Source of the DNA: Candidatus Thiodiazotropha sp. (ex Codakia rugifera)
GTDB taxonomy: Bacteria; Pseudomonadota; Gammaproteobacteria; Chromatiales; Chromatiaceae
Assembly: GCA_025656675.1 (NCBI GenBank)
Contig: JAHXHN010000004.1
Span: 270,703-334,702, forward strand
Direction of reading: 5' to 3'
Length of the DNA: 64,000 nt
Shown: positions 19,120 to 29,275 of the stretch, piece by piece
Layout of the letters: every line of letters starts with the position of its first letter
Position numbering within the stretch: the first letter of the stretch is position 1
Notes under the pieces: generated by a model
Databases searched by the model: none
What the model was told of the DNA's origin: nothing
Seen by the model: only the letters and a program-made list of their open reading frames with translations
Program-made: the position numbers and the translations under genes

Positions 19120-20093
19120 GCGCCGCTTACCGACACTCCCTTAATCTACCCTGGAACACAGCGACTGCAGATGAACGACGCTTTCAGATCATCACACTCT
19201 CAGTCCTCATCGTTGCACTGTTGTTAGGCACCTTGGTACCACTCATTGAGCTGCCGGAAAAAGAGCGATTCAAAAAACAGACACTACCACCTCGCCTGGC
19301 CCGATTAATTTTGGAACAGAAACAGGTACCTCCTCCAAAACCAAAGCCTAAGATCGTAAAAAAGAAACTGCCGGATCCGAAAAAACCTAAGCCGGAGAAA
19401 AAGCCTCCGAAAGAGAAAAAGAAACCCGAACCTGCAAAGAAACCGCCCAAGCAGGTAGTAAAAAAGCAGCCCTCGCCTGAGGATGCTCGTAAAAAAGCGG
19501 CAAGTTCCGGTCTACTCGCTTTTGCCGATCAATTGGCAGATTTACGCGAAGAACAGGTAGTGTCCAGCGTAAAAGGCGTTCAGAAATTATCGACTACAGG
19601 CAAGAAGACCTACCGCAGTCAACGCTCCATCATCTCATCCGGTGTCAGCAAAGGGAGTGGTGGTATCAATACAGCCGCGTTAAGTCGAAATACCGGTGTT
19701 GAGGGTCTTTCAGGTCGAAGTACTACCGAGGTGCAAAGCAGTGCCATCACGGAGGAGACAAAAGCGGCTAATAGAGGAAAGCTCAAAGGCAAGAACTATA
19801 AGGGCAACCGAACCCGGGAAGAGATCCAACTGGTATTTGATCAGAACAAGGGAGCTGTATACGCATTGTACAACCGGGCTTTACGCAAAGACCCGGCCCT
19901 GCGTGGCAAAGTGGTGCTGGAATTGACAATTACCCCTGCAGGCAAGGTAACGAAATGTGTCATCCTCTCTTCTGAATTAAATGATCCGAAATTAGAGCGT
20001 AAGCTAGTCTCACGTATAAAATTATTTAAATTCTCGGCCAAAGATGTGGAAACCGCCATCGTCTCCTATCCCATCGACTTCCTACCTTCTTGA
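19116..20093 (+). CDS. TonB-like protein with AgmX/PglI-type C-terminus
   Basis: 325 residues from a GTG overlapping the exbD stop. One N-terminal membrane helix (about residues 28-48, ITLSVLIVALLLGTLVPLIEL) is followed by a Lys/Pro-rich spacer (residues about 65-125) of the kind that spans the periplasm in TonB. The C-terminal ~95 residues (VVLELTITPAGKVTKCVILS ... IVSYPIDFLPS) fit the TonB-like AgmX/PglI C-terminal domain described in myxobacterial motility proteins. It should transmit force from the ExbB/ExbD motor to an envelope partner, presumably the TPR lipoproteins of the same operon. A receptor of the usual TonB-dependent type is not present nearby. Confidence 0.8.
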   Translation: MSAAYRHSLNLPWNTATADERRFQIITLSVLIVALLLGTLVPLIELPEKERFKKQTLPPRLARLILEQKQVPPPKPKPKIVKKKLPDPKKPKPEKKPPKEKKKPEPAKKPPKQVVKKQPSPEDARKKAASSGLLAFADQLADLREEQVVSSVKGVQKLSTTGKKTYRSQRSIISSGVSKGSGGINTAALSRNTGVEGLSGRSTTEVQSSAITEETKAANRGKLKGKNYKGNRTREEIQLVFDQNKGAVYALYNRALRKDPALRGKVVLELTITPAGKVTKCVILSSELNDPKLERKLVSRIKLFKFSAKDVETAIVSYPIDFLPS

Positions 20094-20150
20094 TTCCAGG
20101 ATGAGCATAGGAAGTGTTCATTCAGAAACGAACATCCTTTTAGCGTCACA

Positions 20151-20218
20151 TCATCCCGGCACATGCCGGGATCCAACGAATTCTATCGCTTACTGGATTC
20201 CGGCATACGCAGGAATGA
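20151..20218. repeat. REP-like palindromic repeat
   Basis: A 68-bp imperfect inverted repeat: the left arm (20151-20175, TCATCCCGGCACATGCCGGG plus ATCCA) matches the reverse complement of the right arm (20194-20218) with a few mismatches, and each arm contains its own GCCGG-centred half palindrome. This form is typical of dispersed REP/MITE-like sequences in proteobacterial genomes. It lies between the TonB-like gene and apbE. The rest of the 20094-20428 gap contains a short TGTTC/GAACA hairpin (20116-20132), a TGGATATATCCA palindrome and no gene that I can see. Confidence 0.65.
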
Positions 20219-20428
20219 AGAAAGCTGTCCTTTTTTGGACGAGTACGGTGTGGTAATTTTCCTGAAATGGTCTTGCAGACACAGGGAGTCACATCAATAA
20301 CTGGTGGTGTTCATACAGGCACCAGCTGGTTGTCGTCACACCTGCCACCGCCTATGGTGGATATATCCACTTTGTGTGCATCCCCCAATTGGTTTGTCTT
20401 TTCCACATACCCTATGTAGCGATTGAAA

Positions 20429-21445
20429 ATGCAGCCTAAACGAATTGGATTTTTACTCCTGCTGCTAGCCGGCAGCTTATTGCATCCCCTGAATGCAGCC
20501 TGGATCAGTATGGATGAGGCTATCATGGGTACAAAGATCAGTGTTCAGATTTGGCATTCAGATGATACTGTGGGGCAAGCTGCCATCAATGCAGTAATGG
20601 ATGAATTTCACCGCCTGGACCGAAAGCTGAGTCCCTATATTGAAAGCAGTGAACTCTCGTTACTCAACAATACGGCAGCGTACAAGCCTGTACCCATCTC
20701 CGACGAGTTCTACCAATTGTTGAAAATCTCAATGGATTATTCTGAACTGACCAATGGGGCATTCGATATCACCTTTGCCTCTATCGGCCATCAATACGAC
20801 TATCGCGAAGGTATCAAACCGAGTGAGAAGCGTATTGATCAGAGCTTATCCCTGATTCAATACAAACACATACAGCTGATACCCGAAAAGCAGGCAGTTT
20901 TTTTCAGGCGCCCCGGCGTTAGAATCGACTTGGGAGGCATTGCCAAAGGTTATGCCGTTGACAGGGGTATAAAGCTACTGCAACAGCGAGGTGTAAAGCA
21001 TGCACTGATCAGTGCCGGTGGAGACAGCCGGTTGCTAGGCGATCATATGGGTAGGCCGTGGCATATCGGCATTCAGGCACCACGGGATAGAACGAGTATG
21101 GCTGCGGTATTGCCCCTTGCAGACAGTGCGGTATCAACTTCTGGTGATTACGAGCGCTATTTCGAGCGTGATGGAATGCGATATCACCACATCATCAGCC
21201 CCAAAACAGGCCGCTCAGCCGATACCCTGCAAAGTGTCACTATCATCGGACCCAATGCTACCCGGACCGATGCCCTGTCTACCAGCATCTTCATACTGGG
21301 TGCGAGTGCCGGTATGGAATTGATCAATCGCTTGAATGATGTGGAGGCCGTGATTATCGATAGGCAGGGATACATGTCGACATCGGACGGCCTGGCCGAT
21401 CTTGCTACCCAGCAATCAAGCAAAGCCTCAAATAAACATGAATAG
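20429..21445 (+). CDS. apbE: FAD:protein FMN transferase ApbE
   Basis: About 339 residues with an N-terminal export signal (IGFLLLLLAGSLLHPLNAAW) and no lipobox cysteine. ApbE proteins use FAD and Mg2+ to attach FMN to a Thr/Ser of periplasmic-side flavoproteins such as NqrB/C and RnfG. Visible signatures are 'MGTKISVQIW', 'RIDLGGIAKGYAVDRG' (the conserved LGGIAKG flavin loop), 'ALISAGGDSRLLG' and 'TDALSTSIFILG', the family metal-site block. The start ATG at 20429 lies two codons inside an in-frame TTG. No target flavoprotein is encoded in the window. It may be independent of the ExbB/ExbD operon, from which it is separated by a repeat. Confidence 0.9.
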   Translation: MQPKRIGFLLLLLAGSLLHPLNAAWISMDEAIMGTKISVQIWHSDDTVGQAAINAVMDEFHRLDRKLSPYIESSELSLLNNTAAYKPVPISDEFYQLLKISMDYSELTNGAFDITFASIGHQYDYREGIKPSEKRIDQSLSLIQYKHIQLIPEKQAVFFRRPGVRIDLGGIAKGYAVDRGIKLLQQRGVKHALISAGGDSRLLGDHMGRPWHIGIQAPRDRTSMAAVLPLADSAVSTSGDYERYFERDGMRYHHIISPKTGRSADTLQSVTIIGPNATRTDALSTSIFILGASAGMELINRLNDVEAVIIDRQGYMSTSDGLADLATQQSSKASNKHE

Positions 21446-21472
21446 AGATGTCTTAAATGTCATCACCCCTCA

Positions 21473-22588
<1,116 letters not shown>

Positions 22589-22690
22589 CTAGGTTTCAAT
22601 TGTCATAAAGACCGTGGGTCAAGAGAGAAAAAGATCACATCATTTGCGATAGCAATTGTGAACTTTTATGAGGGTTTTCCCTAATTCAAC

Positions 22691-22719
22691 TTGACAGATC
22701 AATTATTATATTAGAAAAT
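22691..22719 (+). promoter_or_regulatory. Promoter of the putative small RNA
   Basis: TTGACA (22691-22696, perfect -35) and GAAAAT (22714-22719, four of six -10 positions) are 17 bp apart. Transcription would start near 22726 and run away from tgt toward queA, on the strand opposite both. No open reading frame follows; a strong intrinsic terminator does. Confidence 0.5.
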
Positions 22720-22725
22720 GTTTAT

Positions 22726-22816
22726 GTGCTGATCCTTTTGGGTTTGCACATTACACTCCTCCATCCTCCTTTGGTGGAAATTTTTAGCGCGGCATCCCTG
22801 CCGCGCTTTTTTTTTT
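22726..22816 (+). ncRNA. Putative anti-Shine-Dalgarno small RNA
   Basis: About 90 nt, antisense to the tgt-queA strand but within their intergenic gap. It is bounded by a promoter-like element upstream and a perfect terminator downstream. The central unpaired part has two pyrimidine runs, CTCCTCC (22757-22763) and CCTCCTTT (22765-22772), both complementary to the Shine-Dalgarno sequence. This architecture (single-stranded CU-rich seed plus terminator hairpin with U-tail) is typical of Hfq-dependent trans-acting RNAs that block ribosome binding. No match to a named sRNA family is claimed. Opposite-strand transcription through this gap would also be read as an untranslated spacer of the queA-tgt message. 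Confidence 0.5.
22787..22816 (+). terminator. Intrinsic terminator
   Basis: A perfect seven-bp GC stem GCGCGGC / GCCGCGC (22787-22793 and 22800-22806) with a six-base loop is followed by ten T residues on the plus strand. No T-run follows on the minus strand, so it acts on plus-strand transcription although the flanking protein genes are on the minus strand. Confidence 0.85.
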
Positions 22817-22876
22817 ACCCGTCTCCAGTATTTCATCAATGTAGGATTGATGGCGTACCAGGGCCTGGTAACAGGC

Positions 22877-23914
22877 CTACCCTTTGTTTTCGGCAGGGGT
22901 GAGAAACATCGCATCACCATAGCTAAAAAAACGGTATTGCTTGGATATAGCATGTTGATAGGCCTGCATGATGCGGTCATAGCCCGCAAAGGCAGACACC
23001 AGCATCAACAAGGTCGATTGTGGTAAATGAAAGTTGGTAATCATTGCATCGACACTGTGAAATTGATATCCCGGTCTGATAAACAACCGGGTATCTCCCT
23101 GGAAGGGTTTCAAAATCCCATCACTGGAAGCGGCCTCCAGACTACGCACGCTGGTTGTCCCTACCGCTACAACACGCCCCCCCCTTTTGCGTGTATCCGA
23201 TACCAGGTCACAAACACGCTCATCAACCTCAACATACTCTTTATGCATGATGTGCCGATCCAGGTCATCCACTCTCACAGGCTGAAAAGTTCCCGCCCCG
23301 ACATGCAGGGTCACTGTTGCCTGGCTAATGCCCATTTTGGTCAGCCTCTCCAGCAGGGCCTGGTCAAAGTGAAGACCTGCGGTAGGAGCAGCTACAGCAC
23401 CCAGCTTTTGAGAAAAAACTGTTTGATAGCGCTCCTGATCATCTGGTTCATCTTCACGCTGAATGTAGGGAGGTAACGGCATGTGGCCATGCTTCTCCAT
23501 CAAGGTAAAGAAGCTCCCAGATAGACATCGCAGGATAAAAAGATCACCTTCACGCCCTTCAACCCTGATTTGATGATCAATATCACCCACTTCCAGTTGA
23601 GTCCCAGGTTTGGGTGATTTACTGGCTCGTACATGCGCCAGTGCCAAATCAGGCTGTATGATCCTTTCTATCAGTATTTCAACGTTTCCTCCGCTCTTTT
23701 TATTTCCATACAAACGGGCGCGCATTACCCTGGTATCATTGAGTACGAGCAAATCCCCTGACTGCAGTAAGGCAGGAAGATCGGTAAACATCAGGTCTTT
23801 CGGCTCCTTTTCGCCGGATAACAACCCGAGCAGACGGCTTTCGCTCCGCTCATTCTTTGGGAATTGAGCAATAAGTTCTTCGGGTAAGTGATAATCAAAA
23901 TCGGACAGACGCAT
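22877..23914 (-). CDS. queA: S-adenosylmethionine:tRNA ribosyltransferase-isomerase
   Basis: 345 residues from the ATG at 23914 (MRLSDFDYHLPEELIAQFP, the canonical opening); a longer in-frame start would add an unrelated 26 residues. It transfers and isomerises the ribosyl moiety of SAM onto preQ1 in tRNA to make epoxyqueuosine. Motifs include 'LVLNDTRVMRARL', 'GAVAAPTAGLHFD', and 'DAMITNFHLPQSTLLMLVSA'. Product feeds on the Tgt reaction encoded downstream. Length and motif order are normal. Confidence 0.95.
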   Translation of the reverse strand: MRLSDFDYHLPEELIAQFPKNERSESRLLGLLSGEKEPKDLMFTDLPALLQSGDLLVLNDTRVMRARLYGNKKSGGNVEILIERIIQPDLALAHVRASKSPKPGTQLEVGDIDHQIRVEGREGDLFILRCLSGSFFTLMEKHGHMPLPPYIQREDEPDDQERYQTVFSQKLGAVAAPTAGLHFDQALLERLTKMGISQATVTLHVGAGTFQPVRVDDLDRHIMHKEYVEVDERVCDLVSDTRKRGGRVVAVGTTSVRSLEAASSDGILKPFQGDTRLFIRPGYQFHSVDAMITNFHLPQSTLLMLVSAFAGYDRIMQAYQHAISKQYRFFSYGDAMFLTPAENKG

Positions 23915-24145
23915 AGCGCGCGGATGGTAGCACGTCACATGAATGTGGTGAATAACGGGTTTCCAAACAGACAGGTGATGGAAGTCAATCATTTACCGCT
24001 GTTTCTGGGTGAGCATTCACTCGGGGCACTCTCGACTCATCGAGTTTGTTTAATATTCATTCCTGCATTCAAGAAAGGTGGTCTACAAGTCGATAGATAA
24101 GCTGCAACCCACGTCATATTTTACAATGATAATAGGAGGTAAAGG

Positions 24146-25012
24146 ATGATCGCCTCGATATACCGCACCCTATTTCGCAACGTACCAGGTTCAATAGGCC
24201 TAGTCTGTCTTCTTTTAACAGGCAGTGCAGCGTCTGAGGTGGTCCACGAAAAACTGGAAAATGGGTTGATGGCATCAGCCTATTACCTTCCATCGGATGG
24301 CCAAAACAGCCCGATTCTGATACTTCACGGTTTTTTACAAACGTGGGATTTTTTCACTGTACGCCGCATCGCCACTGCATTACATGAGGCTGGCCATCCC
24401 GTACTTCTTCCCAATCTAACGCTGGGTATAGAGAATCGGCGTCAGAGCCTTGCCTGCGAGGCAGTTCATAACCACTCCATGTACCAGGATGTCAGTGAAA
24501 TAGCCTTTTGGGTTAAGTGGCTTAGCCATGACACCGGGCGGCCTATTACCCTGATCGGTCACAGTGCCGGCAGCCTGACGTTAGTTGCTTATCTGGACAG
24601 ATATCACGATGCGCCTGTCGGAAAGAGTATTTTAATTAGCTTGATTGCATTTGCTCAAGGTCCTGTAGCGAAGGAGAACAAAAAAGAACAACTGCGTGCA
24701 GAGGCTGATTTACATAAGGCCACTGATAAATTGCATAGTTACCGCTTAGCTTACTGCGATAAATTCATTACAACCCCAGTAAATTATCTCTCCTACCTAA
24801 CCTGGAACCAACAACGTACGCTTGACGCGATAGTGAGAATGGATAGAAAACCGAGTATTATACTAGGTAGCAATGATAATCGTCTTGGATCGGACTGGAA
24901 GCAACAGTTACAGGCACTAGAGGCAAGCGTAATTGAAATCGAAGGGGCAGATCATTTTTTCGATCATTCTCATGAATTCGACTTGCTCGATAGCATCGAA
25001 CAACTTCTATAG
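24146..25012 (+). CDS. Secreted alpha/beta hydrolase
   Basis: 288 residues with a signal peptide (IGLVCLLLTGSAASE). The alpha/beta-hydrolase core has an oxyanion-hole region 'ILHGFLQTWDFF', nucleophile elbow GHSAG (Ser about residue 140), and a late His in 'GADHFFDHSHEF'. This may be a periplasmic esterase or lipase-like enzyme; the substrate cannot be inferred. An AGGAGG element immediately before ATG 24146 is a strong ribosome-binding site. It precedes a GGDEF-EAL gene by 27 bp on the same strand, so the two may be cotranscribed. Confidence 0.75.
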   Translation: MIASIYRTLFRNVPGSIGLVCLLLTGSAASEVVHEKLENGLMASAYYLPSDGQNSPILILHGFLQTWDFFTVRRIATALHEAGHPVLLPNLTLGIENRRQSLACEAVHNHSMYQDVSEIAFWVKWLSHDTGRPITLIGHSAGSLTLVAYLDRYHDAPVGKSILISLIAFAQGPVAKENKKEQLRAEADLHKATDKLHSYRLAYCDKFITTPVNYLSYLTWNQQRTLDAIVRMDRKPSIILGSNDNRLGSDWKQQLQALEASVIEIEGADHFFDHSHEFDLLDSIEQLL

Positions 25013-25039
25013 TAATTTTAGGGGGCTGAGCAATCAGGT

Positions 25040-27289
25040 ATGGCCATAAGTCTCAAGCCACTCTCCCTCAGTGTCTTCACGACATTCTTCGTGATGGTCT
25101 TTCTAATTCTGTTATTCGGTCTTGGGCATCTGACATACAGGGAAATTGATAAATTGGACAGCAAGTTCCGTGCTGCCAATGAGCTTAGGGCCGAGTCTGA
25201 AATTCAGTCGACACTCAATGAATCAATCAACCTTATTGAACAACAAACAGTTCAACTCGCAGTTTGGGAAGAGTTAACACAACAACTGAATAATTCAACT
25301 TTCTATACCTACTGGTATCGCCACAGGTCGAAAAGTAACAGCTTTGTCTCTGATTACACACTCGATGTGGCACTGTATGACCTTCAAGGAAGAGTACTGG
25401 CCCCCATCGACACCTCTTTACTCCCCGCACAGATAAATATTGACAACACAAACCGCTATCTTCGAGTCAGCCAATCTGAACCTCTATTAGTGGTTATTAA
25501 GCCGGTGATAGATGCTTTCACTCAACGTACTCTGGGATATGTTGCCACCATTAACAGATTATTACCTGTCTTTAACAGCCTGGGAAATTTCAATCAGGTG
25601 GATCCAAATAGCTTAAGTATCGATATCATCGAGACTGACAGGATCGAAAGCCAGGCATTTATCGAACACATCCATTATCAACTCTCCAGCGATCCGTACA
25701 CAGAAGCAATGAAAACGGTTTTCGAGGAGTCATTACTCCACCTGGCAAATATTGCTTTCATATTGACACTATTGATATTCCCTTTAGCTGCCTGGTTAGT
25801 AAATCGACCTATTTTGCAGATCTCACAACAGATTGACCAATTAAAAAAGAATCCTCAGACCCTAGTCAGTTCACATAAGAAAACACCACTTTTAATCAAG
25901 GAGTTAGATAAGATTCAAGACTCCCTGAATGCCTATCACAATCAACTCAATCAAGTAAACACTACCCTGGATGAAAAAACCCGGGAGCTAAATGACCTCA
26001 CACATCACGACCCGCTGACCGGCGCTTTGAACCGTACCGCTTTTGATAACTATTGGCATGAGGTGAGTGATGTATTCCAATATAGCCCTAACCTTATCTG
26101 CTTGATACTATTCGATATTAACCATTTTAAGGCGCTTAACGACACCTATGGGCACCAAGCAGGTGACAAAGTACTGATTGCTGTATCCCAGACGATTAAA
26201 AACATCTTCCATGGACGGGAGCAACTGTTCAGAATAGGCGGTGATGAGTTTGCATCTGTGCTGATCGGGGTAAACCCGCGCAAAGCAATGCAGATAGCCA
26301 AGCAATGCCACCTAGCCATCACGAGCTATCCCTTCAAGAAGTTGGGTATTAATGAGCCGGTGCGTATGAGTATCGGTGTGGCTCATACCAAACCAGACGA
26401 AAATGAGAATATCAACTCACTTCAGTGGCAAGCGGATATAGCCATACATTTTGCCAAACGCCCTGGTTATTCAAGCATTGTCCGCTTTACACCGGAGTTG
26501 GCTGAGAATGCACAAGGACTCTTCTCCAATCGCACGCATAGCGCTGTCTATGAGGCAATAACCAGGGGTACTGGTTTAATCATGCATTACCAGCCGATAG
26601 TCAATCTCGAGGATGGTAAACCCCAATACTATGAAGCACTAGTGCGCATTGTTCATGAAGGGCAGTTGATCATGCCTTCGCACATCTTTCCCTTAGTGGA
26701 AGCGCGGAGCCTGGAACTGGACCTCGACCGCCAAGTTATCACAAAAATCCTTGAGGACATGCAGCACCAAGTCATTCCCATTGGCACAGGTGTTTCGATC
26801 AATATCTCCGCACCTGCCATAGTAGAAAGTGAACTCCTGAAATGGCTGGCAGAGTTTAAGCCGTATATGGATGATTACAAACTGTTGATCGAGGTAACAG
26901 AAACCGCCCTTATCACTCAACTTCAAACAGCCAGAAATAACCTTGAATCACTGAGATCAATGGGTTTCAGGGTTGCGTTAGACGATTTCGGAAGTGGCTA
27001 CTCTTCTTTACGTTATCTAGGTGCCATGCCGGTGGATGTGGTCAAATTTGACATTACCCTTACCCGACTGCTGGATGATGAAGCAAACAGCCCTATCCTC
27101 AACTACCTGGCGAAGATGATTACAGAGTCAGGCCATTTATTAGTAGCGGAAGGCATCGAATCGGAAGATAACGCAGAGCAACTCGCCAAGCTGGGATTCC
27201 GTTATGGCCAAGGTTACTATTTTGGTAAACCGACAATCACTATCCAGAGCCTGAAATCAACCGACGATCCACTTAATTATTCTGCATAA
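25040..27289 (+). CDS. GGDEF-EAL cyclic-di-GMP enzyme with periplasmic sensor
   Basis: 749 residues. TM1 (about 9-32) and TM2 (about 236-256) enclose a periplasmic CHASE4/cache-like sensor region, followed by a cytoplasmic coiled linker, a GGDEF domain (about 325-490) and an EAL domain (about 505-745). Both catalytic signatures are intact: RIGGDEF near residue 398, YEALVRI near 530, and DDFGSGYSSLRYL near 648. The protein can therefore in principle both make and break c-di-GMP. Its position after a secreted hydrolase gene gives no clear clue to the ligand. Boundaries of the sensor fold are inferred from hydrophobicity only. Confidence 0.9.
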   Translation: MAISLKPLSLSVFTTFFVMVFLILLFGLGHLTYREIDKLDSKFRAANELRAESEIQSTLNESINLIEQQTVQLAVWEELTQQLNNSTFYTYWYRHRSKSNSFVSDYTLDVALYDLQGRVLAPIDTSLLPAQINIDNTNRYLRVSQSEPLLVVIKPVIDAFTQRTLGYVATINRLLPVFNSLGNFNQVDPNSLSIDIIETDRIESQAFIEHIHYQLSSDPYTEAMKTVFEESLLHLANIAFILTLLIFPLAAWLVNRPILQISQQIDQLKKNPQTLVSSHKKTPLLIKELDKIQDSLNAYHNQLNQVNTTLDEKTRELNDLTHHDPLTGALNRTAFDNYWHEVSDVFQYSPNLICLILFDINHFKALNDTYGHQAGDKVLIAVSQTIKNIFHGREQLFRIGGDEFASVLIGVNPRKAMQIAKQCHLAITSYPFKKLGINEPVRMSIGVAHTKPDENENINSLQWQADIAIHFAKRPGYSSIVRFTPELAENAQGLFSNRTHSAVYEAITRGTGLIMHYQPIVNLEDGKPQYYEALVRIVHEGQLIMPSHIFPLVEARSLELDLDRQVITKILEDMQHQVIPIGTGVSINISAPAIVESELLKWLAEFKPYMDDYKLLIEVTETALITQLQTARNNLESLRSMGFRVALDDFGSGYSSLRYLGAMPVDVVKFDITLTRLLDDEANSPILNYLAKMITESGHLLVAEGIESEDNAEQLAKLGFRYGQGYYFGKPTITIQSLKSTDDPLNYSA

Positions 27290-27325
27290 TCAGAAAAAAT
27301 TAGGTATACTCTGCGGCCTTCCTTA

Positions 27326-27412
<87 letters not shown>

Positions 27413-27616
27413 CCTACTACGTTAGTATTCACTAACTTGATTTCTCGTCGCCCATCTCAAATTCACCACAACTGAATCCCCAAGTTAATAACTGTAAAAA
27501 TAGATAGATTTAGGGAACATCCTTATTTACTCAGCTAACTGATTTGTTATAAAACACTGTTTATAATCTCAGGAGATTCCTCCCAGGTGATTGGCTTACA
27601 TTTGGAGTTGAACCCA

Positions 27617-27886
27617 ATGGAAAATAGAAGGATTGGGATGGGCCCCATTCCCCCTGTACCCGAAGACTATCTCACTGAACAGCAGTTGACAAAACTCGAT
27701 ATCCTTAAAAAGTTTGGATGGATACTCGTTTGCATTAGACGCCCTGAAAATGAAGAGTCAACCATAGTCCTCAGACACAAGCAGGATCATTCCATAGGTA
27801 TCATGAAAGAAGACGGGACTCTCACAATAAGCGAAGAGACAAAAATTCGAGGCGGAAAATTAGAAACAGATAACTTTTATACCTAG
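27617..27886 (+). CDS. Small conserved-type protein, paralogue 1
   Basis: 89 residues starting MENRRIGMGPIPPVPEDYL; the ATG at 27617 has GGAG nine bases upstream and keeps the paralogue's start. It shares the motif order R-x-G-M-G-P-I-P, Y-L-x(3)-Q, L-x-x-L-x-K-F-G-W, V/C-x-R-R-P, and a G-x-L terminal strand with the protein at 28019. No membrane segment or known domain. Function unknown. A related family of short 'GPIPP...FGW...RRP' proteins is likely in gammaproteobacteria, but I name no database entry. Confidence 0.6.
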   Translation: MENRRIGMGPIPPVPEDYLTEQQLTKLDILKKFGWILVCIRRPENEESTIVLRHKQDHSIGIMKEDGTLTISEETKIRGGKLETDNFYT

Positions 27887-28018
27887 ACCTGAACTGTCTC
27901 TATTTAACCTGAATTCGTGGCTTCAGGTTCAAGTAGTTCATATTTTGGTAGATTTATCCTATATATAGTTAGGAAATATCCCTTCAATATGGCTGCTCAA
28001 CAATGAAGATCAAGTAAT

Positions 28019-28282
28019 ATGGATAGAAGGACAGGAATGGGCCCCATACCCTCCGAACCAAAAGTCTATCTAAATGCAGAGCAAGTCAGCGGACTATCAG
28101 TCCTAAGAAAATTTGGATGGAGAATTGTCTGTGTGAGACGCCCATCAGCATCGGATACAACAACCATCCTTATTAACAAACACAGTTGCAAACTGGGCGT
28201 CCTTGGCAGTGACGGGATACTCCGACTCACCAATAATTTACAGATTCGCGATACCAAAAAGAAGCATATCGTTACGGAATAG
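28019..28282 (+). CDS. Small conserved-type protein, paralogue 2
   Basis: 87 residues (MDRRTGMGPIPSEPKVYL...). Shares with the protein at 27617 the N-terminal GMGPIP box, the FGW box and the RRP box, with about 45% visible identity over the first 50 residues. There are 132 bp between the two genes. The copies differ in their C-terminal tail. Tandem duplication of a short regulatory or adaptor-like protein is the simplest reading; no function can be assigned. The 28283-28537 gap downstream contains nothing recognisable. Confidence 0.6.
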   Translation: MDRRTGMGPIPSEPKVYLNAEQVSGLSVLRKFGWRIVCVRRPSASDTTTILINKHSCKLGVLGSDGILRLTNNLQIRDTKKKHIVTE

Positions 28283-28537
28283 CAAAAAAATCCTATAAGA
28301 GCAGATTTGGGGCACCCAAAGCTATCAGATTAGCTTCTAGCCTGGCACCTCCCTGACAACATCAGGAGTGACGGTCCCTGTTTCTACTGACTGAGCCGCT
28401 GATCTAGTTCCTCTTCCACATATTGGACATGTAGATTTTAGATGCCTGTTCTGTTCAAATATTAGCTTTGTGGTATCAGCCAATAAAGTGGTTGGTTGGG
28501 TACTTGAGCCAGCTATAATTTAATATAATCAGGCAGC

Positions 28538-29254
28538 ATGACCAGTTCGGATTCCAAACTACCCGATGAGTATCCCAGTGATGCTGAGATTCCCCACAAC
28601 TCTGGCCGCCTACGGGTGACTATTGAGATTGCTGTCGCTGCGCTCATTCTAGTTGGTATCTACTTCATGTTTGCACCGGAAGAGCAGATCAATCTTGAAC
28701 CACCCTTGAAAGAGAGCCAGATCGACCCAATCATCCGGGCCCAAATAGATTCCGCCAATCAGCCAGAGCACCCTGTCAGCAACAAGGTCGTCGACCCTGT
28801 CGAGTCTGAAATCGATACCAGCCCCAATCCTACTGTTCCGGATACCCCAACCGATAGGGTACTCAAAGAAGGTGAAGCGGCACGTACACTGATCTCTCGC
28901 CTGCGTTCAAAAGAGTCAACATTTTCATCTGATCAAATAGTGGATCAAGCGATTGCTTTCCAACAACAAGGACATTTGACAGATGCCTATTTATTGCTCT
29001 TCTATGCCGCAAGAGAGGGAGATGGACCTGCAGCCTTTGCATTGGGAAGTATGCACGACCCAAATCATTTTGTAGAGGGTAACTCACTATTAGATAATCC
29101 CGATGCTTATCAAGCACATAAATGGTATCTAGTAGCAGCTGAAAAGGACATTACAGCAGCTCAAAAACGGCTCCAGGTTCTACACAGTACCACCGAAGAA
29201 CAGGCAAAGACCGGAGATCTTGCAGCTCAGCGTCTGTTACTGAACTGGCAATAG
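28538..29254 (+). CDS. Membrane-anchored Sel1/TPR-like protein
   Basis: 238 residues. One membrane helix (about residues 30-49, VAALILVGIYFMF) separates an acidic cytoplasmic N-terminus from a periplasmic region with a Pro/Asp-rich linker and Sel1-like repeats (AYLLLFYAAREGDGPAAFALG, AYQAHKWYLVAAEKDITAAQ). It starts the four-gene set with a vWA protein and an ABC transporter. The spacing to the next gene is 21 bp. Likely an inner-membrane assembly or scaffold factor of that system. Confidence 0.65.
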   Translation: MTSSDSKLPDEYPSDAEIPHNSGRLRVTIEIAVAALILVGIYFMFAPEEQINLEPPLKESQIDPIIRAQIDSANQPEHPVSNKVVDPVESEIDTSPNPTVPDTPTDRVLKEGEAARTLISRLRSKESTFSSDQIVDQAIAFQQQGHLTDAYLLLFYAAREGDGPAAFALGSMHDPNHFVEGNSLLDNPDAYQAHKWYLVAAEKDITAAQKRLQVLHSTTEEQAKTGDLAAQRLLLNWQ

Positions 29255-29275
29255 ACCCTTTTAAAGGATATTTCG

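Noticed and set aside
22711..22989. Small protein gene on the minus strand upstream of tgt
   Set aside because: It overlaps the end of queA in another frame and the stem-loop and poly-A region; composition is not protein-like.
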